Source: CAYTGM01 sp964437365 (GTDB lineage: Bacteria > Sumerlaeota > Sumerlaeia > SLMS01). Taken from it: a stretch of 64,000 bases of DNA. The notes beneath the pieces are model-generated. The model did not search any database. It saw nothing but the letters and a program-made list of their open reading frames with translations, and was not told where the DNA came from. The position numbers and the translations under genes are program-made. The stretch is taken from assembly GCA_964437365.1 (NCBI GenBank), contig CAYTGM010000007.1, positions 1 to 64,000 of the forward strand. Direction: 5' to 3'. The stretch's first letter is position 1; each line of letters opens with the position of its first letter. Shown one piece after another: positions 45,060-53,503 of the stretch.

Positions 45060-45788
45060 TTATTGATTGTCTGCGATGATTTGTTTCCGAACAGCATTCT
45101 CGAGGTCGTAGGAAAAGGCCTCCATCCGTCCGGTCAGTTTGTGAACCTCGCGCGCGAAGATGTTATAGAAAACGAGGGCAGGTATTGCTGCCAGGAGACC
45201 GAAGATTGTTGTCATCAGCGCCGTAGAAATTCCGGGGGCAAGAGCCGTGAGGGCTGCACTACCTTCTCTCCCGAGTGCCTGAAAGGCACCGAGAACGCCC
45301 CAGACTGTTCCAAACAACCCAATGAAAGGTGCAATCGTGGAAACTGTAGCAATAATCGTAAGTTTGCCCTGAAGACGGTTCTCTTCTCGAGCCATTGTTT
45401 GAGCGATTACTCCACTGATTGTTTCACGTGCAACACTCAGTCGAGATTCCAGGGAAACACTTCCTTTTTGCTCGAACCAGTTCTCAAGGCGGCATTCCAC
45501 GTATGTTTCCTTCAACATTCTTGACAGTGGAGAATCTTTGAATTTCTTCGCCGCAAGAAACAGTGCTTCCCAGCTCCCCTCGCTCTCAATAATCCGTTGA
45601 AAACGAATGGACTGGTGTTTCACCCGCTGAAGCTCAAACCACTTTGCAAAGATAATCGTCAGACTGATCAGCGATAACAGGGTCAGAACGAGAAGACAAA
45701 GCTTTCCGAAGAAGTCATTCTGACCGATAGCTGTAAAGAGATCGATCGTGGAGAGGGGTAGAAGATAGCTGCTGGAAGAAGTGAACAT
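45060..45788 (-). CDS. exbB: ExbB/TolQ-type proton-channel subunit
   Basis: 242 residues, three helices (LCLLVLTLLSLISLTIIFA, LTIIATVSTIAPFIGLFGTVWG and AALTALAPGISTALMTTIFGLLAAIPALVFY). The MotA/TolQ/ExbB motif is clear in PFIGLFGTVWGVLGAF and in GISTALMTTIFGLLAAIPA. First gene of the trio. Its coding sequence contains a one-mismatch parS-like site (45420-45435). Confidence 0.92.
   Translation of the reverse strand: MFTSSSSYLLPLSTIDLFTAIGQNDFFGKLCLLVLTLLSLISLTIIFAKWFELQRVKHQSIRFQRIIESEGSWEALFLAAKKFKDSPLSRMLKETYVECRLENWFEQKGSVSLESRLSVARETISGVIAQTMAREENRLQGKLTIIATVSTIAPFIGLFGTVWGVLGAFQALGREGSAALTALAPGISTALMTTIFGLLAAIPALVFYNIFAREVHKLTGRMEAFSYDLENAVRKQIIADNQ
45420..45435. promoter_or_regulatory. 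parS-like site, one mismatch
   Basis: TGTTTCACGTGCAACA differs from the perfect parS in this window (47652-47667) at one base (C for A at position 12). It lies inside exbB, 2.2 kb from the perfect site and on the other side of parB. Likely a weaker ParB nucleation point. Confidence 0.55.
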
Positions 45789-45849
45789 GAACCGGCCCCA
45801 TCAGTAAGATAGAAATGTATCTGGCATGTCATGTCTGGTTTATGTAATA

Positions 45850-46833
45850 CTACTCAGGTAAACCAATGGCCTCGAAGAATTTTTCCAGTTCCTGAGGGTT
45901 ACGGAAAGGCAACTCAACAACGCCGCTTTTCCCATCCTTACTCTTCACGCGGACACGACAGCCTAGATGAACCATCAAGCGGTCTTCCAGGGCTACAATG
46001 TCAACATCTTCCGATGGGGAGTGGCTCTTTTTTTTCTTGCTGGCAGAAGTGGGTCCATCCTGTGTTTGATACTGCAGAGAGCGTCTTTCGGCCTCACGAA
46101 CCGATAATCCTTCTGAGACGATCTCCTGCCGCAGCTTTGACCGATAGAAAGAATCGTCAATGGAGAGAATTGCACGGGCATGTCCCGCCGTGAGCTTCCC
46201 TTCTTCCAGTTCTTTCAACGCCTCGCTGCCGAGTTTCAACAGCCTCAGGGAGTTAGCGACCGTGGAGCGCTTTTTCCCAACCCTTTGGGACACCTGCTCT
46301 TGAGTCCACGAAAACTCCTCGATAAGTTTTCGATAGGCACGTGCTTCTTCAACACAATTTAAGTCATCCCGCTGGATATTTTCAACGATCGCAATCTCGA
46401 GCATCTCCTCACGATCCAGGTGCTGTACAAGACAGGGAACACTTTCCAGCCCTGCAAGTTGTGCAGAACGAAAGCGCCGTTCCCCCGCAACGATCATATA
46501 GTGGGGAAGATCAGCAGGAACATGGAGAGTTGGATCTACAGTAATGGGTGTCACCAGAATAGGCTGCAGAACCCCATGTTGACCAATTGAGTCGGCCAAC
46601 TCCTGGAGACTTTCCTCTGAGAACTGTTGACGGGGCTGCTCTTCATTCCGGTGAACCTGACTGACCGGGATATAATAGACGGTTGGTTGGCTTGGATCGG
46701 GGGTGTATGAGGCGCTTTCCTCTACCTGATCCAGACCTGCCTGAATATTTTCCTGTTCAGAAGCGACTGGCACTTCCTGCGACCCCAGTAATACTGAGAG
46801 TCCTTTACCTAAAGCTTTTCTTCTCTGGTTCAT
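45850..46833 (-). CDS. parB: Chromosome partitioning protein ParB
   Basis: 327 residues. Order: RRKALGKGLSVLLG at the N-terminus, the CTPase/ParB-N region with HRNEEQPRQQF, then GERRFRSAQLAGLESVPCLV. The helix-turn-helix follows (FSWTQEQVSQRVGKKRSTVANSLRLLKL), with a C-terminal dimer domain after a Lys/Ser linker. ParB binds parS and slides as a CTP clamp to organise the origin region. Start ATG overlaps the parA stop by four bases. Confidence 0.95.
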   Translation of the reverse strand: MNQRRKALGKGLSVLLGSQEVPVASEQENIQAGLDQVEESASYTPDPSQPTVYYIPVSQVHRNEEQPRQQFSEESLQELADSIGQHGVLQPILVTPITVDPTLHVPADLPHYMIVAGERRFRSAQLAGLESVPCLVQHLDREEMLEIAIVENIQRDDLNCVEEARAYRKLIEEFSWTQEQVSQRVGKKRSTVANSLRLLKLGSEALKELEEGKLTAGHARAILSIDDSFYRSKLRQEIVSEGLSVREAERRSLQYQTQDGPTSASKKKKSHSPSEDVDIVALEDRLMVHLGCRVRVKSKDGKSGVVELPFRNPQELEKFFEAIGLPE

Positions 46834-47726
46834 CCGAATGCAGTCTCCTCTGTTGTTACGGGCATTTTCTTAAGTCGATCCATCACTTCCGTACAGAAGG
46901 ACTCGTAGGCGCGGGAACCGGTCCCCCACCTTTCATATTCAAAAATCGATTTTCCATGAGATGGACATTCTGAGAGGCGAACTGTTCTTGGAATAAGGGT
47001 ATTCATCACCTGGTCACCAAGGTGCTGTCTCATTTCCTTAATAATCTGCTGGGACAGATTCGTTCTGAGGTCGACCATCGTCAGGAGACATCCAAGCATT
47101 TGCAGGTTCGGGTTATGTTCTCCTCGAATTTCATCCAGGGTATCGAGGAGCATGGTAAGACCTTCAAGGGCAAGATACTCACACTGAACAGGAACAAGGA
47201 CATGCGTGGAGGCAATCAGGATATTTAATGTAAGAACACCCAGTGAGGGTGGCGAATCGATAATGACAACATCATGGGGAAGCCCCGGACGGCAGAGCGC
47301 ACGCTTAAGAGCGATATCTCTCTTCTCATCCATCTGAAGCAGATCCATTTCTGCTCGAATCAGGGAGATGTTCGCCGGATAGAGATCAAGTCCTTCGTAG
47401 CGTGTTGTTGTCCATTCGGGCACCTCACCCTCTCCCACATGAAGAAGCTCATACGACGAGGCACGGGTGGTATACTTCTCAACACCAAGAGCCGTGGTCG
47501 CATTTCCCTGGGGGTCAAGATCAATAAGGAGAACACGTTTCCCATGAAGGACAAGCCCATGGGAGAGACTGACGGCGGTCGTCGTCTTGCCCACCCCGCC
47601 CTTTTGGTTGATAACAGCGACATGAGGAATTTTAGCCCGAGAACCGCCTTCTGTTTCACGTGAAACATCTGGCTGATAGTAGGGGTCGTAAGGGGGAGGG
47701 GGAGGATACAAAGAAGGCTGTCCCAC
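46830..47726 (-). CDS. parA: Chromosome partitioning ATPase ParA (Soj)
   Basis: 298 residues from a GTG. A ~30-residue Pro/Tyr-rich N-terminal extension (SLYPPPPPYDPYYQP) precedes the deviant Walker A motif NQKGGVGKTTTAVSL. VLLIDLDPQGNATTALG and VVIIDSPPSLGVLTLN give the Walker A' and B regions. ParA moves ParB-parS complexes over the nucleoid. The residues PDVSRETEG are encoded by the parS site itself (47652-47667), a known arrangement. Confidence 0.95.
   Translation of the reverse strand: MGQPSLYPPPPPYDPYYQPDVSRETEGGSRAKIPHVAVINQKGGVGKTTTAVSLSHGLVLHGKRVLLIDLDPQGNATTALGVEKYTTRASSYELLHVGEGEVPEWTTTRYEGLDLYPANISLIRAEMDLLQMDEKRDIALKRALCRPGLPHDVVIIDSPPSLGVLTLNILIASTHVLVPVQCEYLALEGLTMLLDTLDEIRGEHNPNLQMLGCLLTMVDLRTNLSQQIIKEMRQHLGDQVMNTLIPRTVRLSECPSHGKSIFEYERWGTGSRAYESFCTEVMDRLKKMPVTTEETAFG
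47652..47667. promoter_or_regulatory. parS centromere site (perfect 16-bp match)
   Basis: TGTTTCACGTGAAACA equals the widely conserved bacterial chromosomal parS. It lies near the 5' end of parA, specifying the residues VSRET. This places the window near the replication origin in most bacteria. Confidence 0.95.
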
Positions 47727-47912
47727 AGTTTAGATTTTAGCTTAACATACAGACAAATACCCTCCTCAGGTCAATGGCTTTTAGTCCGAAGATCACTTCT
47801 CCGAGCAATCCTGATTATTTCGTAAGTCAAGTTTTTTCAATTATTTACGACTTTTCTTTCTTGGTACCTTTCGAGCAGGTAGCATCCTGGTCGATAAAAG
47901 TGTTAGTTCCGG

Positions 47913-47940
47913 TTGACAGAGTGCCCCTTCCGAATAGGAT
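47913..47940 (+). promoter_or_regulatory. Sigma-70-like promoter of the tRNA-Gln gene
   Basis: -35 box TTGACA at 47913-47918, 16-base spacer, -10 box TAGGAT at 47935-47940, 13 bases before the tRNA 5' end. Match to consensus: six of six and four of six. Confidence 0.75.
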
Positions 47941-47953
47941 TTCGAGCTGCCGC

Positions 47954-48028
47954 TGGGGAGTAGTTCAGTGGTAGAACGCCGCTCTTTGGAAGCGGATGTC
48001 GCAGGTTCGAGTCCTGCCTCCCCAGCCA
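47954..48028 (+). tRNA. tRNA-Gln (anticodon TTG), CCA encoded
   Basis: 75 nucleotides. Acceptor stem TGGGGAG with CTCCCCA, anticodon stem CCGCT/AGCGG with loop CTTTGGA (anticodon TTG at 34-36), T arm GCAGG TTCGAGT CCTGC, discriminator G, then CCA. All arms pair. It reads CAA/CAG glutamine codons. Confidence 0.96.
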
Positions 48029-48153
48029 CTTCTTGATTTACCGGAACAGTCACCAGATCATCCCCCTCAACATATCCCTTGCCCGGCACTGAGATGAGCG
48101 CAGAAATACGGGCCTTAAAGTAATTGATATCTCGTTTTTCAGGAAACGAACCT

Positions 48154-49179
48154 ATGAGTACACATGATCAGAACGTCACGGCCATTGTACTGGCTGCCGG
48201 ACAGGGTAAACGAATGAAGAGCAACCTTCCCAAGGTCCTCCACAAGGTATTGGGAAGAGAAATGATAGACTATGTCCTCGGGTCGCTCAATGGCGCGGGA
48301 ATCCAGAGTCCCATCATCGTCGTTGGACACTGTGGCGACCAGGTGATCGACTTTGTTCAGGGTCGGGCGCGCACCGTCTGGCAACGCGACCAGAAAGGCA
48401 CCGGCCATGCGGTTCAGTGCGCGGTTCCAGAAATTGAGGACCTCCAGGGAGACGTCGTCGTCACCTGTGGTGACACCCCGCTTATTTCAAGAGCCTGCTA
48501 TGAAACCCTTGTCAAGAAACGCCGTGAGGGCAATTACAGCGCCGTCGTTGCAACGATGATCCCGGCAGACCCACGTTCCTATGGCCGCATCAAACGCGAC
48601 GAGAATGGCAATGTTCAGGGGATTGTTGAGTTTAAGGATGCTTCTCCTGAGGAAAAATCGATTCGAGAGGTAAACTCAGGAACCTATTGTTTCGAAGCAG
48701 AATCTCTAAAACTGGCCATCAGCAAACTCAGCAACGAAAACGCCCAGGGCGAGTACTATCTGACCGACACGATCTCTCACCTTCTGAAGCTCGGGCGGTC
48801 CGTTGGAGCCTATATCCACAATGATGCTGACGAGTTCATTGGCATTAACAACCCTTCCGAGCTGGCTTTCGCCGAGAACAGACTGTCCGACCGTGTCAAG
48901 ACAGAGATCTTGACGTCAGGCGTTATACTTGAGGAGCCCTCTACAATCAGGATCGAGCCAACGGTCAGAATTGGACCAAGGACGAGAATTCGCCCGGGTG
49001 TCATACTGGAAGGCTTTACAGTTGTTGGATCCGACTGTGTCGTTGGCCCCCATGTCACCCTCCAGAACATTAAGATCCTCCCGGGCACTGTGGTTGCCCC
49101 AAACACCATCACCGGCGTGAGAACCGACGATGATGACGAAAAGGAACTCTCAGAGAACGATGCAGACCTCAGTGAGTGA
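48154..49179 (+). CDS. glmU: GlmU-like UDP-GlcNAc pyrophosphorylase, short form without acetyltransferase end
   Basis: 341 residues from the ATG at 48154. The nucleotidyltransferase domain is complete: IVLAAGQGKRMKSNLPKVLHKV, GTGHAVQCA, VVVTCGDTPLI, YGRIKRDENGNVQGIVE and NAQGEYYLTDTI. It makes UDP-GlcNAc from GlcNAc-1-phosphate and UTP. A short left-handed beta-helix follows (IRIEPTVRIGPRTRIRPGVI ...), then it ends in an acidic tail. Normal GlmU is ~450 residues; the acetyltransferase active-site region is absent. Another enzyme must supply GlcNAc-1-phosphate. It overlaps prs by 20 bases, so the short form is the natural stop and not an edge effect. Confidence 0.85.
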   Translation: MSTHDQNVTAIVLAAGQGKRMKSNLPKVLHKVLGREMIDYVLGSLNGAGIQSPIIVVGHCGDQVIDFVQGRARTVWQRDQKGTGHAVQCAVPEIEDLQGDVVVTCGDTPLISRACYETLVKKRREGNYSAVVATMIPADPRSYGRIKRDENGNVQGIVEFKDASPEEKSIREVNSGTYCFEAESLKLAISKLSNENAQGEYYLTDTISHLLKLGRSVGAYIHNDADEFIGINNPSELAFAENRLSDRVKTEILTSGVILEEPSTIRIEPTVRIGPRTRIRPGVILEGFTVVGSDCVVGPHVTLQNIKILPGTVVAPNTITGVRTDDDDEKELSENDADLSE

Positions 49180-50131
49180 AAAACCCCCTGTCATACTGGC
49201 AGGAAGTGCCTCAGAAGGCTTAGCTGAACGCATTGCGGCTCAGCTTGAGCTTCCTCTGGGAAAGGTGGAAACACGCCATTTTTCCGATACAGAGACCTTT
49301 GTTAAGATTGAAGTCAATATCCGCGGGCGCGATGTCTTCATCGTCCAGAGCACGAGCAGCCCCACCAATGAAAACCTTATCGAGCTTCTCCTGATTCTCG
49401 ATGCGGCGAAACGCTCCTCTGCCGAGCGGATTACGGCTGTAGTTCCCTACTTTGGCTATGCGCGACAGGATCGAAAAGAGCAGGGGCGCGTTGCTTTGAG
49501 CGCCAAGCTTGTCGCAAACCTGATTACCACTGCGGGTGCGGATCGACTCCTGACGATCGACCTTCACAGTGGACAGATTCAGGGGTTTTTCGACATACCC
49601 GTAGATCATCTTCTCGCCGGCAGCACCCTTGTGGATTACGTGAAGACATCCAGCTTAGCTGATTATACCGTGGTATCGCCCGATGTGGGAAACGTGAAGA
49701 TGGCCCGCAATTATGCGGACCTGCTCGACGCACCGCTGGCGATTGTGGACAAACGGCGACCGGCGCCAAATGTCAGTGAAGTGATGTCAATTATTGGGGA
49801 ACAGCTCATTAAAGATAAAAATGTCCTGATCTTCGATGATATGATTGACACGGCGGGCACGATCTGTAACGCCTCTCGGGCTCTCGTGGAGAGAGGCGCC
49901 AGAGAAGTGTATGCCCTGGCCACACACGGCGTACTTTCCGGGCCAGCGATGGAGCGTCTAAATGATGCTCCTATTAAAGAAGTGATTATTACAAACACAA
50001 TCTTTCGCGAAAAAGGCATCTTGCCTGCAAAGATTAGAACCCTTGACGTGGCACCTCTCATTGCTCAGGCAATTGAAAGGATCCATAATCACAAATCTGT
50101 CAGTGACCTTTTCACTCAACTGGCCCGGTAA
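49160..50131 (+). CDS. prs: Ribose-phosphate pyrophosphokinase (PRPP synthetase)
   Basis: 323 residues from the ATG at 49160; a start at 49130 would extend deeper into glmU. Motifs: HFSDTETFVKIEVNIRGRDV, VVPYFGYARQDRKEQGR (ATP-binding), TIDLHSGQIQGFFDIPVDHL and the PRPP loop VLIFDDMIDTAGT. It makes PRPP for nucleotide, His and Trp synthesis. The glmU-prs-rplY order is common in bacteria. Start inside glmU means translational coupling. Confidence 0.95.
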   Translation: MQTSVSEKPPVILAGSASEGLAERIAAQLELPLGKVETRHFSDTETFVKIEVNIRGRDVFIVQSTSSPTNENLIELLLILDAAKRSSAERITAVVPYFGYARQDRKEQGRVALSAKLVANLITTAGADRLLTIDLHSGQIQGFFDIPVDHLLAGSTLVDYVKTSSLADYTVVSPDVGNVKMARNYADLLDAPLAIVDKRRPAPNVSEVMSIIGEQLIKDKNVLIFDDMIDTAGTICNASRALVERGAREVYALATHGVLSGPAMERLNDAPIKEVIITNTIFREKGILPAKIRTLDVAPLIAQAIERIHNHKSVSDLFTQLAR

Positions 50132-50192
50132 ATAGTCCGGAACGGTGGTTTGAAGAGCGAATGATACAAAAATAGAGAAGGTTAACACAATC

Positions 50193-50843
50193 ATGAGTGA
50201 ATTTATTCTTAATGCCGAAGTCCGCGAAGAGCGTGGAAAAGAAAAAGCGAAGAAACTTCGTGCTGCAGGAAGATGCCCAGCCATCGTCTATGGCACATCA
50301 GGCGAGCCTGTGTCTCTGACTATTGATACCCGAGAATCAGAGCTTGTTATTCAAAGAACCCACGGCGAGAAGGTTCTCGTCACACTCAACTACGATGGAA
50401 AGGAAGACAAAGTCTTTCTTCGCAATATCCAGCGTGATCCAGCCAGTGAGAAGCTTGTCCACGTTGACTTTTATCGCGTTGACCTGAAGGTTGAGCTCGA
50501 TACTCAAGTACCGGTCATCAACATCGGTACAGCAGTGGGTGTTAAAGAAGGCGGACTCCTCGAGCATGGCATCCGTGAGCTGGCGATCCGCTGCCTTCCT
50601 ACTAAGGTACCCCCTCACATCGAGGTTGACGTTTCTGGTCTGGCAATGAACAAGTCTTACCACGTCGAAGATCTTCCCGAGATCGATGGCGTTCAGATTC
50701 TTACCTCTCCTGACGCTGTCCTCTTTGCTGTCGCTTCACCATCGAAGGTCACCGAAGAAGGTGGAGAGTCAATGAGCGAAGAAGCCGGTGAAGAAGAAGC
50801 CAATGAGAAAGCTGCGAGTGAAACAGAGCCCGCTGCAAGCTAA
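50193..50843 (+). CDS. rplY: Ribosomal protein bL25, long (CTC/TL5) form
   Basis: 216 residues. The N-terminal 5S rRNA-binding domain is clear (LNAEVREERGKEKAKKLRAAGRCPAIVYG). The second TL5-type domain (LEHGIRELAIRCLPTKVPPHIEVDVSGL) follows, then an acidic tail (EEAGEEEANEKAASETEPAAS). It binds 5S rRNA in the large subunit. It is followed by a strong terminator, so the glmU-prs-rplY unit ends here. Confidence 0.95.
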   Translation: MSEFILNAEVREERGKEKAKKLRAAGRCPAIVYGTSGEPVSLTIDTRESELVIQRTHGEKVLVTLNYDGKEDKVFLRNIQRDPASEKLVHVDFYRVDLKVELDTQVPVINIGTAVGVKEGGLLEHGIRELAIRCLPTKVPPHIEVDVSGLAMNKSYHVEDLPEIDGVQILTSPDAVLFAVASPSKVTEEGGESMSEEAGEEEANEKAASETEPAAS

Positions 50844-50874
50844 GCTTACTTCAGGCAATGATTGCTGACAACAC

Positions 50875-50901
50875 GGCTACCGCTCTGCGGTAGCCTTTTT
50901 T
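50875..50901 (+). terminator. Rho-independent terminator after rplY
   Basis: Stem GGCTACCG with CGGTAGCC, loop CTCTG, followed by six T. Starts 31 bases after the rplY stop. Confidence 0.92.
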
Positions 50902-50913
50902 ATTTGTGATGAA

Positions 50914-52188
50914 ATGACTATTTTTATCTCGTATATAATACTATCGATCTGTCTCTTCCACTTCTTCGTATCTATCTATAATCGTTACCTTCTGTGTATA
51001 ACGGATTCGCGGTGGAAAGTCCCCTTACACTACGCCTCATTCATCTTTCTTGTCCCCGTACCAATCGCATTGCTCCTTTTGTTTCACAATGCCTCCCCCG
51101 TGAACCAGGCCCTTTCCTGGAGGCCAAAGTCTGTTGCAGCATTCTGTATATTCGTTCCCTATGTGGGACTACTCGCTTACTGGGCCACCCGCTCGGTTTC
51201 CTGGATTCAGAACAGATTTTTTCCCGTCGAACCCCGTAACCTGATCGAAGAAACCGTCTACGAACCGATCGTTCCCAAAGTAAACTCGCGGCTCCCCCGT
51301 GGCCTCACCTCGTTTGAAACCACAAGTGATCTACAGCTGGTGGAGCGCGACATTGCCTTGAATGGTCTATCACCGCTCTTCGACGGACTTAAGATCGCTC
51401 AGGTTTCTGATGTTCATTTCAGCCAGCGACCTGAAATGGAAAACTATCTCGAGGGGGTGGTCAGGCTTGTCGATCAGCTGAATGCAGATATTGTTGTACT
51501 GACGGGCGATCTTGTTGACAGACGTCGTGATATTTCGCGTTCACTGGACTATCACCGCCGTTTTCGAGGCACACTGGGAACGCTTTGTGTCCTTGGAAAT
51601 CATGATTACTGGACGAACCCAGACAGGATTATTCAAGAGCTTGACCGGTCTCATATATACTGGCTTGGTGGAGGTGAGCGCCGAACGCTTAAGCGACAAG
51701 GTCGTCGCCTGATCTTTTCAGGAACCGATTCTCCCTGGGATCAACAGGACATTGATTGGAAGCGTCTGATTCGAAGAGAAGTCGGAGATGCTGTGGTCTT
51801 TCTTTCCCATACACCGGACAACGCTGATCGTGCGGCCAATGAAGGCGCTTCACTCATCCTCTCAGGGCATAACCATGGTGGTCAAATCTGCCTTCCGGGG
51901 TTTGGACCTGTCATCGTCCCATCCCGCCATGGGTTGAAGTACGCCGGTGGTTGCTATCACGTCGGTGTGGATTCCACGCTCAACGTCTCTCGGGGTATCG
52001 GCTCATCATCGGGTAAAGTCCGCGTGCTTTGTCCCCCAGAGGTCTGTCTCATAACGCTGCGCGCACCTGTGGTCGAAGTTCAGGCCGGGAATATCATCCC
52101 CGCCACCAGTATCATCAAGTCGAAGGAAGCTCCGGAGCCGGCCAGCGGCCAGATCATGGCGAAGCAGAAGTTTCAGCAGTCTGAATAA
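50914..52188 (+). CDS. Membrane-anchored metallophosphoesterase (YaeI-like)
   Basis: 424 residues. Three N-terminal helices (FISYIILSICLFHFFVSIY, ASFIFLVPVPIALLLLF and FCIFVPYVGLLAYWAT) anchor it. The metallophosphoesterase domain starts near residue 150: KIAQVSDVHF (DxH), LTGDLVDRR (GDxxD), VLGNHDYWT (GNHD), VFLSHTPDN (His) and LILSGHNHGGQ (GHxH), all present. YaeI-like enzymes act on phospholipid or other phosphodiester head groups at the membrane; substrate unknown here. It begins only 12 bases after the rplY terminator, and the first ATG has a weak ribosome site. Confidence 0.88.
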   Translation: MTIFISYIILSICLFHFFVSIYNRYLLCITDSRWKVPLHYASFIFLVPVPIALLLLFHNASPVNQALSWRPKSVAAFCIFVPYVGLLAYWATRSVSWIQNRFFPVEPRNLIEETVYEPIVPKVNSRLPRGLTSFETTSDLQLVERDIALNGLSPLFDGLKIAQVSDVHFSQRPEMENYLEGVVRLVDQLNADIVVLTGDLVDRRRDISRSLDYHRRFRGTLGTLCVLGNHDYWTNPDRIIQELDRSHIYWLGGGERRTLKRQGRRLIFSGTDSPWDQQDIDWKRLIRREVGDAVVFLSHTPDNADRAANEGASLILSGHNHGGQICLPGFGPVIVPSRHGLKYAGGCYHVGVDSTLNVSRGIGSSSGKVRVLCPPEVCLITLRAPVVEVQAGNIIPATSIIKSKEAPEPASGQIMAKQKFQQSE

Positions 52189-52335
52189 TCACGGAATCTG
52201 GCAGAGAACCCAACTGCATTGCAGAAATAGGAAATCCGCAGGCAGGAAACCTGTCTACTTGACCCACAAAGCGTTACCCTTTGCGATGTAGATCAGAATT
52301 ACAGAGATGTTGGATATTTTTCAAGAGACTCTAAA

Positions 52336-52932
52336 ATGATGTCCTCCCAAAACCAGGATGACAAGGGTTCGCTGGACCTCAAGAGTGAGACCCTGATTAT
52401 CAAAAAGGCTCAAAAAGGAGACCGAAAAGCCTTCGGAACCCTTGTGGAAAACTATCGAGAACGAGCCTATATGGGCGCTTTAAGCATTCTCCAGAACCCT
52501 GAAGATGCGAGGGACCTCTCCCAGGAAGCTTTTGTGAAAGCCTTCAAAGCTTTAAAGAGATTCCAGCTGGGGAGACCTTTCTATCCATGGTACTATCGCA
52601 TTCTCAGGAATCTCTGCCTGACTTACCTCAAGAGGCACGGACCCAGTCGCAAGGTGTCCCTGGATCGCCTTATTGAGCATGACCACGTACAGTTTGCTGA
52701 AGAGAAAGAGGACGTTCGCGAGTCAATCCACCGCGAACAGATGGCTGGCCACCTCAAGAATGCTATCAAGAAGCTGAAACCCCAGTTTCGAGAAATCATC
52801 GTCATGAAGCACTTCGAGGAAATGAGCTACGAGGAAATCTCCCAGGCCCTTAAAATCCCCATGGGCACTGTTATGAGTCGACTTTACCACGCCCGTAAGG
52901 CCCTGGCAAAGGAGATGGAGGAGCATCGATGA
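52336..52932 (+). CDS. ECF-type RNA polymerase sigma factor (sigma-E-like)
   Basis: 198 residues. Region 2: ERAYMGALSILQNPEDARDLSQEAFVKAFKAL, then RPFYPWYYRILRNLCLTYLKR. Region 4: FREIIVMKHFEEMSYEEISQALKIPMGTVMSRLYHARKAL. A basic N-terminal 20 residues precede region 2. It directs transcription of an unknown regulon. Its stop overlaps the start of a 42-aa ORF (ATGA), which in turn overlaps the anti-sigma-like gene, so the unit is tightly coupled. Double ATG at the start. Confidence 0.93.
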   Translation: MMSSQNQDDKGSLDLKSETLIIKKAQKGDRKAFGTLVENYRERAYMGALSILQNPEDARDLSQEAFVKAFKALKRFQLGRPFYPWYYRILRNLCLTYLKRHGPSRKVSLDRLIEHDHVQFAEEKEDVRESIHREQMAGHLKNAIKKLKPQFREIIVMKHFEEMSYEEISQALKIPMGTVMSRLYHARKALAKEMEEHR

Positions 52933-53057
52933 GAGAATTTCCGGAGGTAACAGACACAAAAGCTCACTTTTATTCGCTTAGATTGAATATTCAGGATGTC
53001 CAAACAGTAAAGGAGTTTGAGCAGGGCGGATTTTCAGCAGGAGAAGCAGGACAGTGA
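52929..53057 (+). CDS. 42-aa coupled small ORF between sigma and anti-sigma genes
   Basis: Starts with ATG overlapping the sigma stop (ATGA, 52929-52932) and ends with TGA overlapping the GTG of the next gene (GTGA, 53054-53057). GGAGGAG lies seven bases before the start. The three genes use three different frames. The predicted product begins MREFPEVTDTKAHFYSLR and ends FSAGEAGQ; it is soluble, with no motif. Either a real micropeptide or a translational bridge whose job is to deliver ribosomes to the anti-sigma gene. Both ends being perfect 4-base overlaps makes chance unlikely but not excluded. Confidence 0.6.
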   Translation: MREFPEVTDTKAHFYSLRLNIQDVQTVKEFEQGGFSAGEAGQ

Positions 53058-53503
53058 CAGAATCGCCCCAGTCCAAAAAGAAGGAGCTTCAACAGAAGCT
53101 TGTTGCTTACCTCGACAATGAACTCAGTCCCGAAGACAAACAGGCCTTTGAGGAAGAGTTGAAGAGTCATGGCGAGACGGCCAGAGAGCTTGAGGAGATG
53201 CGTTTGCTCATGAACGAGCTCAGTGACATGCATATCACGGTCCCTCGAGAAGACTTCTGGGATTCATACTGGGAGGAAATCGACGATCAGATTCAGCGCA
53301 AGGTGGGCTGGATGATCGGTCTTATTGGCTCCGTCCTCCTCATTCTTTATGGGGTTGTCAAGGTTTATAGCTTTGCAGAAAATAGTGTCGTTCAGGTTGG
53401 AATTACGTTGGTTTGTCTTGGATTGGCGATTCTGGTATTCACAACTGTCAGGGGAAGACTCGTAGAGATCCCTAAAGATCGTTACAGGAAAGTGAAGCGA
53501 TGA
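53054..53503 (+). CDS. Anti-sigma-factor-like membrane protein without zinc ligands
   Basis: 149 residues from a GTG. The N-terminal ~65 residues (KLVAYLDNELSPEDKQAFEEELKSHGETARELEEM) match the anti-sigma domain found in RsiW/ChrR-type proteins, but the usual HxxxCxxC zinc ligands are replaced (SHGETA). Two membrane helices follow (VGWMIGLIGSVLLILYGVV and VGITLVCLGLAILVFTTV). It probably holds the adjacent sigma factor at the membrane. It overlaps the next gene (ybjQ-like) by four bases. Confidence 0.75.
   Translation: MTESPQSKKKELQQKLVAYLDNELSPEDKQAFEEELKSHGETARELEEMRLLMNELSDMHITVPREDFWDSYWEEIDDQIQRKVGWMIGLIGSVLLILYGVVKVYSFAENSVVQVGITLVCLGLAILVFTTVRGRLVEIPKDRYRKVKR

Noticed and set aside
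43719..45788. Tol-Pal system
   Set aside because: Gene order fits tolQ-tolR-tolA as well, but no tolB or pal is adjacent, so the neutral TonB/Exb names are used.
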